DNA of 64,000 nucleotides from Cladopsammia gracilis (taxonomy: Eukaryota; Cnidaria; Anthozoa; Scleractinia; Dendrophylliidae). Below the pieces are notes generated by a model, which had not been told where the DNA came from, did not search any database, and saw only the letters and a list, made by a program, of their open reading frames with translations. Where the stretch lies: positions 840,501 through 904,500 of the forward strand of contig JAJGOT010000311.1 of NCBI GenBank assembly GCA_022457155.1, given 5' to 3'. The translations under genes and the position numbers were made by a program. Below, in pieces: positions 11,226 through 22,802 of this stretch (its first letter is position 1; each line of letters opens with the position of its first letter).

Positions 11226-12290
11226 GAATTTTGAAAAGGAAAGTTACACAGTTAATTTTACCATGGCAAAAAAATAATTTGACGTGTGATGTCCATTTTC
11301 ATTCTAGCGATAGATCGAATTGTACACGAGCCTAGTTTATCAAAATCTTGTTTTTTTTTTAAATGACCGTTTGCTTAGTTTGAATTGAAGTGATCAATTT
11401 AGAACATTCAACAGACAAATGCTTGGCTCCTTTTTTTAACACAATACCTGAATAAACATTTGCGCTTCTAAATTAACTGGAATGTTTTTAATCTTGTTTC
11501 TAAAAACTCACGAATTTGTGGACAAAATACAAACTTTCATTTTGAGCATCTAGTTCATACTAAATCGTATTTCGTTTCAAAGTATAAAATTACCGAGGAA
11601 AATACGAAACAATATTTGAAAAAAGAACGTTTTTTATAACAGACAACTGATTTGATCATTTAATTTAACGTGCCATGTTAATACGAATTTTCTGAAAAGG
11701 AAAGATATTTATAACAGTCAATGTGACCATGGAAACAACTGAGTTAATAAACTGTCAGTGCCACCTTAACAATATAAACACTCGCCACATCAACTGAGGT
11801 TATAATTGTAACGTTTATACCTACACGCTAAGCGATCGTTAGTTAACGAAAATCCTATTTCCTTTGTAAGTTAAGCTTTGTAAGCAATTATATATTTGAC
11901 ATTTGTTTTGCATAAAGATATGTTTACCCAAACAAAAATAAATAAGCCGTAAACTAAATCGTCAACTGAATTATCACCGTATAAATCAAACGATCGCTCA
12001 ACGTCCAAATGGTAGCTGAGATTAATAAAATTGTTAGAGGTTATTTTACCGAAGACCTTCCTCCCATTGCAAACCTGTGATTCCAAACCTGTGATTATTT
12101 GACGCTTCAGACAATTAGCAAGCACCCGGGAGCAGCCAGTACGCGATTCAGCAAAATGAATAAACTTCAATATTTTCTCTTCCTCAGAATCAATACATTT
12201 GATACTAATAATACAATCTAAAGTATTTACCGGTTCAGCCACCATTTGTACAGTAAATATATATGAACTAAACAAAGTTCTTATCTTTGA
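11226..12290. other. No gene confirmed
   Basis: AT-rich DNA with one open minus frame of 147 codons (11871-12314). That frame shows no domain I recognise, and its upstream part overlaps the candidate exon of the minus-strand model described at 12306-12923. Confidence 0.35.
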
Positions 12291-12305
12291 AGAGATCCCT
12301 CTTGA

Positions 12306-12923
12306 TTCTTCCATTCCAGTTTGTCCTCTTCAGTTGTTTCTTCAGCCCTCCATTTTCCTGACTTTGATACTCTTTGAAGTTCCTGAAAATATAAATGAAA
12401 GATATGTTTAATCTTTGTTATTTAACAGACGACGAAGGTTAAATTTTAGATGTTAGTTAATGGTATACAATTAAAGAATTAGCGATTTCTAACAGGGATT
12501 TCAAAACCTTTTTTACAACATTTGTTTCAAGGCTTTAGCCACAAGGTTGAACTATAAAATGTTCTTTTGAAAGTATATGCAGCTTGAACGAAATTAACCA
12601 GCCAGAGACTCTTTTGGAAGACAACTACACAGCTTATTGCAAGACAAACGCGATGATATACAGAGAAGACGTCGTGAGACAAAGATGAGCTTAACGCACG
12701 TGGGAGTTTACTTCATCGAGCAAATTTTATACTCTATTTAGTGAACAAATGTAATTTTTTTTCGTGAAGCGGCGCTTACCTTCGGTTGGAGTTGTGGGCG
12801 ACTTTTTCCTTGGCGGCATATCTTCCAAATTGCTTCTAGAGCACCAAAACATATGAAAACTTGCAAGACATCTTTACACGAACACGACCTGCTTGACTTG
12901 CGGCGAGGGCTATGATTTTTCAT
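12306..12923 (-). CDS. Candidate two-exon small gene or first exons of a gene, unrecognised
   Basis: Read on the minus strand, an ATG at 12923 opens 48 codons ending at a strong donor, CCGAAG|GTAAGC (exon to ~12780). An acceptor, TTTTCAG|GAACTT, near 12393 continues the frame in phase 0 for 33 Glu/Lys-rich codons (ELQRVSKSGKW...) to a stop near 12290. A second reading frame in the first exon gives MPPRKKSPTTPTE, which also looks like a plausible N-terminus. There is no recognisable domain. The splice sites are good but the product is short, so it could be chance or a 5' fragment. Confidence 0.22.
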
Positions 12924-13284
12924 GAATATTGATTAGAAACTTGAGCCAATCGCTGACAAATACGTCAGAGATTTGCACGCTTTTCAGCGATGAACCCCAA
13001 ATAATTAAGGGGTGCACCATTACAAAATCCTGGGAGGGGGGTAAAAATTTTTCAGTGTATGATTTTTTTTTTAGGCCTGAGTTTCCTGCAGGATTTTTTT
13101 GGGGAGGTGCAAGCTCTGCAGTTTTTTTTTCCTCTGATCTTCTTTATAAATGCGTGCAAGCTCCAAGTTTTTTTATTCTTGGCCCAATCCATTTTTGGTA
13201 TTAAATTCTGGAGAGTAGATTTAAGTAAGACTGTTCAACCTTTGCATGAAAAATGGGGACATTGGGGAGAAAATAAGAATTGAG

Positions 13285-13430
13285 ATGGAGTGATCGAGCG
13301 CCGAAGGCGCGAGCCGCTAGGGGGATCTGGGGGCATGCCCCACCGGAAAATTTTGAAATCTTGATGCTCTGAAACTCCATTTCTAGTGTTCTGAGACAAC
13401 CATTTCTGTCAAAAATGTTTGGCAGATTGA
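13285..13430. repeat. Fragment related to the subterminal region of the hAT element
   Basis: 'gagcgccgaaggcgcgagc', then 'gggggcatgcccc' and 'ggaaaattttgaaat', followed by 'gatgctctgaaa', parallels the reverse complement of 60240-60345 at the right side of the hAT element at 56407-60418. This suggests a degraded relative. Confidence 0.5.
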
Positions 13431-13960
13431 TGTGGCTTCTCGTCGCTTTGCGTCTCTTTGTGTGACTCTACATACAAGCACTCGATTTCATTTTATATTA
13501 CTTGCTGTTTCTTTAGTTTATCTGGATATCAGAGTTAAGTATACGCAATTTCGTCTTTTTGTATAGTAAGTATTATGAGAATTTGACGAAAATGACAGAA
13601 CAGATGTCAAAATCGGGATTTCTCCTATCTCGATTACATATTGGTCGGGATTCGGGATTTTCAAGCAAAATCGGGGTAATCTCGACGAAATCGGGATGGT
13701 TGGACAATCTGTAATGTATTTAAAAAATACTTGCGTTCAATCCTGGACATAACTGTAGGAGAGCAGGTTACATATTTCATGATGTTTACAGTGTTTTCAA
13801 ATATGTACATAAACAAGGTTTTGGTTATATGAAGATATTGGAACATGTACCAGATAGACCTTTGAGGCAGGTAATTTTTGACAGACTTTGACTCAACCTG
13901 GTTGCTTTTTGATGAATTTTACTACCAGAGAGCATGTCATACTCTCATATGTTCCAGTTT

Positions 13961-13964
13961 AAAA

Positions 13965-13999
<35 letters not shown>

Positions 14000-14001
14000 A
14001 T
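13961..14001. repeat. (AAAT)n microsatellite
   Basis: About ten uninterrupted AAAT units. Confidence 0.95.
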
Positions 14002-14449
14002 CAGTATCCAGTTAGCTGGCAGGATTTTTATTTTTTATGGTCAACTGCTTGCAGGAATTTTTTTGAGACAATTTTCCTTTGCAGGATTTCTTTTTTGGTA
14101 ATTGTCACCACCCCACCCCCCCTCCAAGATTTCTAATGGTCCGCCCCTAAGAACAAAGAGAATGTGATAACAAAGTATGCATTCAACAAGATGTTTTTTT
14201 CTGAAATAAGGAGGTACCGTGCAACAGAAAAACATGCAGTCAAAACTACTTTTTGATCTGCTTCAACACAGTGCGCCTTTTTTCGAATTAACCTGACGCA
14301 TTTCATTTTGTTATCCGGGAGGGGGAGGGGACTTTTTATTAACCCTCGGGTACACTAGGAATGCGGGTGGACGCCACCCCTCTCAAATTTTTTGGAAATT
14401 TCCCTAAACTTGTACATTACAAAGCAACTATTACGTCAAGCTAAAATAC

Positions 14450-14640
14450 ACTGCAAAACAGCCGTATTTTTTGCGTTGGTCATACGAATGCGCGCGGTCT
14501 TTGAACGAAAGGTCTGGAACGAGTGTGAACGCCCGTGTGAGGCTCGCGCGCTTCGCGCGCGGGTATCCACGCTTCAGACGCTTTTGGCGCTTCGCGCATT
14601 TGCGAGTGAACCAGCGAAAAAAACTCGACTGTTTTGCAGT
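14450..14640. mobile_element. Short TIR element with probable 8-9-bp target duplication
   Basis: Ends ACTGCAAAACAG / CTGTTTTGCAGT. The interior holds GC-rich dyads ('gcgcgcttcgcgcgc'). AAGCTAAAA occurs just outside both ends (about 14438 and 14643), fitting a target-site duplication of a hAT- or P-type element. Confidence 0.75.
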
Positions 14641-15128
14641 CTAAGCTAAAACGATACCAGATATCAGTGGCGTACCGGCGCATCCAGTGATTTTGATACA
14701 TCTAACCTACGAACTATCTCACAACGCATGGCACAAAAACCACATGGCGTAAAAACCGTTCCCTTCCGTTCATCGGCACCTAGTAAGTAGACTAGCACAA
14801 CTAATTTTTTTACAAACTTGTACAGGCACAAAGAAACTGTCAGACGTCAATTAAAAATAAACCAGGTGTCACAAACGACATACGACATAACCCGATCATA
14901 TAAGTAGCTAGTATCTTGGGAATTACGAAGATGTGCCGAAGAGTAACGGAAAGACACGAGAATTTACCGAGGTCGATTACGGAATCCCAAAAATGTCCAA
15001 AATCTTACCACTCAATAACTTAGGGATGCCAGTTTACCTGATAACCCTGGTTAAAAAATGTCAACTTTATTCCCATATAGCCTCAATGAGCACAAATGTT
15101 AATAACGTTGAATTCAGAAATGTGGCAA

Positions 15129-15275
15129 CCCCCCCCCCCCCCCCCAAAAAAAAAAAAAAAAAGAAAAGAAACCGGGGCAACCTCGTTCCCGGGACTTTTC
15201 CCTTCGAGATAGGGGCCCCTCTGTCGAAGGGAAAAGTCCTAGGAACGAGGATGCCCCCCCGGGGGGGGGGGGGGT
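15129..15275. repeat. C-run/A-run, 'cctcgttccc' hairpin and G-run
   Basis: A run of ~18 C then ~18 A (15129-15163) is followed by a dyad: 'acctcgttcccgggactttt' is mirrored by 'aaaagtcctaggaacgagg' (15180-15252). A G-run and 'gtactccttataatgggc' follow, the latter being an end motif of the G/C-run repeats at 16685 and 26886. Confidence 0.7.
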
Positions 15276-15981
15276 ACTCCTTATAATGGGCTATAAGGGG
15301 ATATACCTTTTTGATGCTGGATCATATCATATCATCATATTTGTTATGCTGCGTCATTTTTTCACATGCCCATGTACCCTCTGGCAGACAGTTTTGCTAT
15401 CGCCGCTAAGTTCAACGCAATAGTGGCACGATATTTTCAAATGTTTTGTTCACTGTGTATTGCATAAGCTGTGCACGTGGACAGCTATATGATCTTGAGG
15501 TCATATCCGGAGTTTTTACCAAGCGCACATTAGTACAGTGCTAACTCAGTCAGGTTAGTCACTGGAACTTGTTGCTACACTGTGCTGATGAGCCGCAATA
15601 ACGGCGAAATAGCTATCCACAGTTGCATTTAAACTTTCGGTTTCGTCTCAATCATGCCATTGTTGCGTTATTTTTTCTACGCAGTTGTCAGCCCTTGCTT
15701 CTTATAGTATCAAAATTATCGTAGTTTTCCGTGAAGTTTATATCTGTTGATAAATTAGAACGATCTTTCGGGATCAGTAATAACTTCTGTGAAGCACATG
15801 GCGTCATTCCAGGGCGCGCTGAGTGCCAGTTTTTTTTTATAACGAGGCGAGTAAACGTATTGTCGCCTCCACTTTCATGGGATGGAAGGTTGCACCTCAA
15901 TTGTCGCAAGTCCGTCGTCGCAAGTCCATCGTAAAGTTGTATAAACTCAATCTTTTTGTTAACTTTACGCAACAGTTGTCT

Positions 15982-16480
15982 CCAACCTCGTTCCCAGGCG
16001 CTTCTCGGTTTTCAAAATGGCGGTTTGAGAGGACAGCACAGCCACAGATCCACCGCGGTCAAACGTCCGAGGCATTTTTCGTTTTATTTAGTGGGATTTT
16101 ATGTAATATTAAATGGAAATATGGACAAGGACGTATAAAAGAAATTAGTTGACGTTTAATTTTTCTCGAAATGATGAGCTTTTTGCGTTGAAAACTGATA
16201 GAAACTCTTTGCGCCTGATCAAAATTATGTTGGCAAATAGTGCACGTGGCGCCGACAATTCTGCAGTTCACAGTTTTTAAACGCTTAAAACATTTTTGCT
16301 AAACTTTCAAAACGTTTGGAAAATTGACAGTGTATTGGCAATACATTAAACTTTAAACAATGAAAATGACAACCTTGACTTTTAAGTACTTTGCTTAACT
16401 TATGCAAATTTCTCTCGTTTGACCGCGGTTAAAGCTGCAGCCGCCATCAGAAAACCGAGAAGACCCTGGGGACGAGATGG
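15982..16480. mobile_element. TIR element with 'cctcgttcccag' ends (~500 bp)
   Basis: The left end 'caacctcgttcccaggcg' with 'cttctcggttttc' is answered by 'gaaaaccgagaagaccctgg' then 'ggacgag' at the right. Inside, 'ccgcggtcaaacg' (about 16052) pairs with 'cgtttgaccgcgg' (about 16418). The small frames within it are not genes. Confidence 0.75.
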
Positions 16481-16684
16481 AAGTGGTATCTTATCAAGGA
16501 CACAACCAATATCGACTTTTGTCAAATTTCTTAGGCTTAAGCACCATGACCATCGCCCAATACTCTTGGATCATCCGTGAAGGATTTTCAGATACATTTA
16601 TGAAAAAGCATATAGTCAAACTTCCCGAACATCGTTTCTCCAAACATTTGATTTTTTCGATTATTTATTTGAGTAATATCCATT

Positions 16685-17119
16685 CCGGGGGGGGGGGGGG
16701 TGTACTCAACCAAGTTTTGTACGGGGATGCTCCGCCCCGAGGTTCAAACCCTTACCCTTTCATATACCGTTTTTGACAGAAAAGGTACCCCTTTCATATA
16801 CCTTTCATTGAAAATGCTACCCCTTTCATATACCTTTCAATGAAAATGGTACCCCTTTCATATAGCCTTTAAGTGCGTCTGTTTGATATATTTTGAAAGG
16901 CCCTTTTTATAAGACTTAAATGGCAGTTTTCCCTACCTTTTTTACGCCTCCACAGCGTGTTTTCGGTACCCTTTCCTATTCTTCGTGAAATCCCTACCCT
17001 TTTATATACTTCAACTCGTGAAATCACGACCCTTTCATATACCTCCAGCCTCTAAAAGGTACCCCTTTCGGGCGGAGCATCCCCGTATAGCCCATTATAG
17101 GGAGTACCCCCCCCCCGGG
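16685..17119. mobile_element. G/C-run-bounded repeat, copy 1
   Basis: Opens with a G-run and 'gtactcaac'; closes with 'agggagtacccc' and a C-run. Inner arms: 'acggggatgctccgccc' near the start and 'gggcggagcatccccgt' near the end. Between them are ~30-bp tandem units built on 'ggtacccctttcatatacct'. A second copy is at 26886-27285. Confidence 0.85.
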
Positions 17120-18278
17120 TATCCATTAACTGCTTTGTCAAATAGTCTGCAGGATTCAACTGCTTACATAAAGCGGAAGTATCACGGGGATTTAGTGATA
17201 TAGCAAAAAATGTTATTGTATGATCAGAAACAAAAAAAATAAAGCTTCAATGGTGTGATAAATTATCACAGTCGATTAGTGTCATTGATCATAGACGGAC
17301 TGGATCTTAATGAATTACAACTTGAAAAAAAAATTAGCCTAATCTTTTTCAAGTTACCACATTTTCGTCTCCAAATGGGCTAGAACAGACTATAATCTGT
17401 CTCTCTTTCAAGACTGGGTTAATTTCACTGTCTTGGTGTTTTAGTATTACTTTGTAAATACGTAATACATAAAGGCATTGTAAAATACATTGTAAAATGG
17501 CTTTGACCAAAAACACATCAAAATTCCCGTGATACTTCCCCTCTAAAGGGAATGAAACTTGATTAATCACAGGCAGAAACAAGTTAAGTCCTGTTGCCAT
17601 AATAAAGTGCAACATGTCTTTATTTATATCACTCACTCGTGCAACTCTTCATTCACACAGTAATGAGTACAAATGTATCCACTCGCGATCCATTTTGCTT
17701 CTAACACACTGATAAAACATGATAAAATGATTGACAAATAGATGAGTGCAAAACGCTAAATATAAACCAAGAGACTTTGATTTCAAGAGATTGTTCTCCT
17801 TTTCCTGACTTGAATGCATTATAAGACCAATATGCAGTAAAAGGCAGAGCACAATTACACACAATAGCAACAGCAAGTTCCCTCACAGTTTCACGGGTCT
17901 AAAAATTGCATTAGCAATGATGACAAGTCAGAAGAAAGAAATTAAAGATGTGGTCTCCGATGTCATAATCTCCTGTTTAACAGTGCACAACGCTAAAAAA
18001 CAAACAAACATGCAGCCGGCCCCTCGGGAAGGAACTGAAAGAAGAACAAAATGACAGACAAGTGTGAATTAAGAGGCCCCATCCAACCATTCCCCTGAAA
18101 AAAATTTTGGCAATATGGAACACCATATTTTGTCTAATTTACATGAATCATTGATCATTTTTAAGGAATGTGGATGAAAACTCAACGAAATGTTTAATAA
18201 ACAAATTTCTTTCTAAAATACTAGAACAAATTTAGGACAGCCCTTGGTCAGTTTTATTTCTTTAAGTACACCTCTCCT
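17120..18278. other. No gene confirmed
   Basis: Downstream of the carbonic anhydrase stop on its strand. The overlapping minus frames at 17349-17886 (61-95 aa) are hydrophobic but match nothing I recognise. A small hairpin 'aacttgaaaaaaaaattagc...tttttcaagtt' lies near 17320-17355. An AATAAA on the minus strand at 18253-18258 could end the carbonic anhydrase transcript. Confidence 0.4.
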
Positions 18279-18606
18279 TGGGGGGGGGGGGGGGGGGGGG
18301 GTACTCCAATATAACTGATTACAAGAGTGCTCGTCGTATCTTTTGGGATTAAAAATTTGTAGATTGGTACCGCTAGGGGTGCTTAAATCTAAAACGACCA
18401 CAGTTAGAATTAATGCGGAACCTTTTAGACCAGGGTAATGACCCGAAAAATATGGCACGCGTTGGTTTAGAATTGGTACCTCTTAATGGTGAAACTTCAT
18501 TTGCATTGAACCACGCCCATGAAGCGAGATTCTGATACCTTTAAGGGAGTTTTTCGTAAATTTTCCACGGGCACCCCCGTCATTTTTATATGAGAGTCCC
18601 CCCCTT
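18279..18606. mobile_element. G-run-bounded repeat, second family, copy 1
   Basis: Starts with ~22 G and 'gtactcc', and ends with 'cacccccgtcatttttatat' and a C-run. It shares 'accaatctacaaatttt' (in complement) and the 'gacgggggtgc' end with the copy at 19700-19910. It lies in the putative 3' UTR of the carbonic anhydrase gene. Confidence 0.75.
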
Positions 18607-19001
18607 CCAGGGTAAACCTTCACCAGTAAGCATTCGGCGAGATTCATCGACGTCATCCAGTCCCAATATATGCTCTTCTAGGCTCTTTGACTTGCAAAAC
18701 GTTATTGACGAAATTATTCAGGCAAAAACTAACGATAAAAGAGTCCGCCGTTTCGGCGACATCTTGGCGCCATTGTCAAGGGAAACTAAATTAAATATGC
18801 GTCTCAAGAGTAACTAAGAGTTTTTGCCTGTATATGTTTATCTAAATCACTGTTGACGAAATTATTGACGAAATTATTGATGAAAGTCAGTGATGTTAGC
18901 AAGTAACCGAAAAACAGTCAGTGACTAAAAGTTTCTTAAGTCAGAGGAGTCTAGACTGTCATAAGAGGGACTGGGACCGGATAGCTATTGATTCGGAACA
19001 T

Positions 19002-22000
19002 TTAGCGCAAGAAAAGCGCTCCAAACAGCGTAAGCAGCAAAATAACATTGGATATTTTAAGAGCAATCCCTCCTGAATCCGGTTGAGTTGGAGTCAGATC
19101 TGATGCCGTGAAGCTCATCTTTAAAACGCGGGCACCGATGCTCTGAATCTCGCGGAAGTTGTCCTCAAGCTGCATCGAGCTGTTCATCTTCAGACTGCGC
19201 AATTTGTCCAGCTGTGAAGAGAAAAAGAATGCGAGGTATATTTTACTAACCTTTTTCTCCATACACCTTAAATTAAAAGAAAGTTCCTTAGAAAACTTTA
19301 ACCCTGATAATTCTCAAACAAACCTTTTGATCTTAAAGAGGTACATGTATTGCCACACTGATTACCCATATTTTTTTACCAAAAGGGCTTAACAACATCA
19401 ACAACAACTACAACAACAACAACAACAACAACATCATCTACCGTGAAAAACAACAAATTCTACCTGGGCCGTCGATATCTCAACTGGATTCTTGAAAACT
19501 GTCCAGGTGACAATCTCATCGCAGGTTGGTGTAGTGAGAGAACCGAAGTACCGGTAGTACTTGGTCCTGTCGCCAGGAAGAAGATTTTGTAACTCGAATA
19601 TGGCTGGAAGTATCACGCTGGAGTCTGTGAAACAGATAATGAACAACGAGGGATGTTAAACGCTTTGTACAAGGCGTGTTTTACAGCTTTTGAGATATTA
19701 AAATGACGGGGGTGCTCGTCGAAAAGTTTCGAAAAATACCATAAAAGATTCCAGAATCTCGTTTGGTCATGCCATGTTATCCCATATTCTGTCATATTTT
19801 TTCTGCTCAATACTCTAAAAGATTACTTTAGATTTTAGCACCCTAAGGGGTACCAATCTACAAATTTTGACCTCTAACAGGTACATCGAGTACCTCTCCC
19901 CCCGCCGTCATTTTTATATGGGTGTCTTTATATGTTTAAGCCCATTAACCGACATAAAAGGTAAATTACGAAGGGTGACTAGATGATACTTTACATTGAA
20001 CGTATCCGGATCGTCACAAAATCATCTGTCTTGCCCCAATAACGAGCAGCTTCTACAGCTTGTGTAGTCATGACAATTAAAGAAGTGATCGCCAACAATA
20101 AATTGCCTTGATTTTGAAACAACTTGCTGTAACTTGTACCATGACAAATGTATGCAGACCAGTGACGAGAACATGTATGTTAATATCGGGATTAAGGGTT
20201 TATCAGTTAACCCCTCCATCTGAGCTCCGTAATTGGCTTACTAATGCTGTGCTTACATCGGCACCGAAACGTGTTTAGAATAAACATGTGCAAACGAAAC
20301 ACGTTTGCAATTTCATTGTTCACAGAAGTTGTTAATTTGAAAAAAACGTTTCACGCCCTGTTCTATAATTGATGCTGCACGAAGGACAATGCATTGTTTA
20401 ACCAGGATCTAGGAGAAGACAAATGCGCTAATGTGATTCGTCTAGCTTAGATCGAAACTACCTCGTGAGGTAATTTCAATCATGCTCAGAAAAAAACATG
20501 TTTCTATCAGGATTCGCGCAATGCGCCGAATGATGTGAACACATTTCATAGTGAAACATGTTTTTATTCCTGTTTAGACTAAATATGTTTCGCCCTAGTG
20601 TGAACACAGCGCAAGCTCACTTAGTCGCGTTTTAGTTTGGGTAATTTTTTCCGCACTTCCTAGTGGTCACATGATTTTACTTTTTGCTCTCATTTTTACC
20701 AACTCTTTAAAATTTGCAGTTACGTATATCTGAGTTTCGAGGTTTGACGATAGTTTTTGTTTCTCGAAGCAAATTTCTTTTAGAGAATGCAAAAGGATCG
20801 AGCTTACCCTTGGAAACCAGCGAACTGGCAGAATTCAAGAACGAGTCGTAGTAAACATTGTTCGATCCAGCCTAGAAGAAAACATCAACAACAACAACAA
20901 AATAATTATTCAGTTTTAGAACTCCTTAAAACACTTACACTTTCATCTTACGGATAATTCCTTATTGTTCTTAAAGTGCCTATCACCCCTAGAAAGTTTT
21001 TTTCAGAATCAACTCGGTGTACATTGAACAGTTGAATGGCAAAATATTGCTTGTTTGGAACGTCGCGTTTGTGAGTTATAGAGATTTGAATTTACAAAAT
21101 GCTAATTAGATGACGTCAACCCGGGACTTCGCCATTATTTCTACGACAATTTACAATGCGCAGTTTAGAGCTTGAAGATAATTAATTTGGTAAATACTAA
21201 AAATAAACTGTGGATAGTCAATTGATTCGTAAAAACTACTACTTGGGGGGGGGGGGGGGGGGGGGGGGACGTGTGTACGTAGTAGCTTCATATAAATTAG
21301 TTTCTAAATAAATACATGTTTCAGAGCAGTTTTCAATTGAATGTTAAAAGAAATGCCGCGATTGCTTTGGTTTTTCATTGCTACGCTTTGTGATTGGTTA
21401 AAACATCTCGCGCCACATTATCGACCAATCAGAAGTAACACCAAAACCAATCGTGACTTGGTCGCACGCGTTTTCCCGCGCTTGGCGCCGGCTACATGTA
21501 TTAGCTTCGAGTTTTGATTGGTTCATTGAATTGTCAGCGTCTGTTGTGATTGGCGAGAGTAATACTCAACTGAAAACCGCTCTAACGTGACTAAAATACA
21601 ACACCTTGAGAAAGACACCGAGAACGGCCAATCCGTCAGTGTGTGGTAGTGCTGCACCGATGTTGGCGTACTTGGTGTTGTAACTGACAAAATGGATCTG
21701 CAAATTTAAAATCAAAGCATGCTTATAACTGAAGCAATGGTTATAAAAATTTGTCAAAACCTAAAGATTTCTCAAGATTAATGAAGTTCGCCTGAAGACT
21801 TCCGAAGACATTCAAACAGCAACCGAAGAACCTTTCCGATGGTTTTCGTTAATCTTCTGAAAATTGTTCTGACTGAATATTGTCTTTCAAAGCTCTGGCC
21901 GAAGATTTTAACATGTTAAGTCTCTAAGACTGAAGTCTTAACAGTTCAATACAGAAAAAAGCCATACCCGCTTTATGTAGCACGAACTTATAGCATCTAT

Positions 22001-22771
22001 AGGAGAAAATCTAAAATCCTCACGCAGGATTGAACCTGTGACCTCAGCTAGGCTTAGGCTTACATGGCCAGCGTCCTAAGTTCTCGGGTTGTTTAGTCCT
22101 AAACTGCTAACCCCAACCTCAACTGAAAGCTAACCAGTTACTCCGTTATATAAATCTCAATAAGGTATCCGACGTCCTTGACCAAGCATTATGTTCCCGC
22201 TACCCATTTATACACCTACTAAATGAAGACATTATAAAATAATATTTTAACTGTAAAAATCTACTCAATTTTATTGAAATGGTTTTGAGCTTCATCAATA
22301 GCTATTGCCTATTCCATATTTTAGTGCTGCAATCTCTATAAACTTTCAAAAAAGTGATCGATCAGACCATGACACGAATTAACCCAACAGGCTACCACAA
22401 GGCCTTTCCCGATTATGCTAGTAAAACTGGCATTTTATGACCCTAGCAATTCTCGTTTTACGCCAAAAAATGCTCAAATTATGCTCGATTCTCAAAATAA
22501 TGCTACTTTGGTTCCAGAAAATGCTTTGTTTTGTTTCAAGCAAAACGTACAAACTCAGGCATCATGTGTGCGTATCAGCAACTGAATAAAGTGAAAAATG
22601 CTTAATTGTTTGTTTATAAAACGTCTGATATACAGCCAAAACTTGTCCAATGGTAAAAACTCTTATTCTTCGGCCATTTCAACTTTAACAGAAATAAAAT
22701 ACACACTGCGGTTATAAACATGACAAAACAGCGCATGTTGTAAAAAACTTTGATTAATGACTTGACGTTTC

Positions 22772-22802
<31 letters not shown>

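Noticed and set aside
11871..12314. 147-aa minus frame
   Set aside because: No domain, AT-rich composition, and overlap with a competing exon model. Length alone is not enough in AT-rich animal DNA.
17649..17886. Hydrophobic minus frames resembling membrane segments
   Set aside because: Two overlapping frames give equally hydrophobic readings from AT-rich DNA. No family is recognised and no splice link to the carbonic anhydrase gene could be found.
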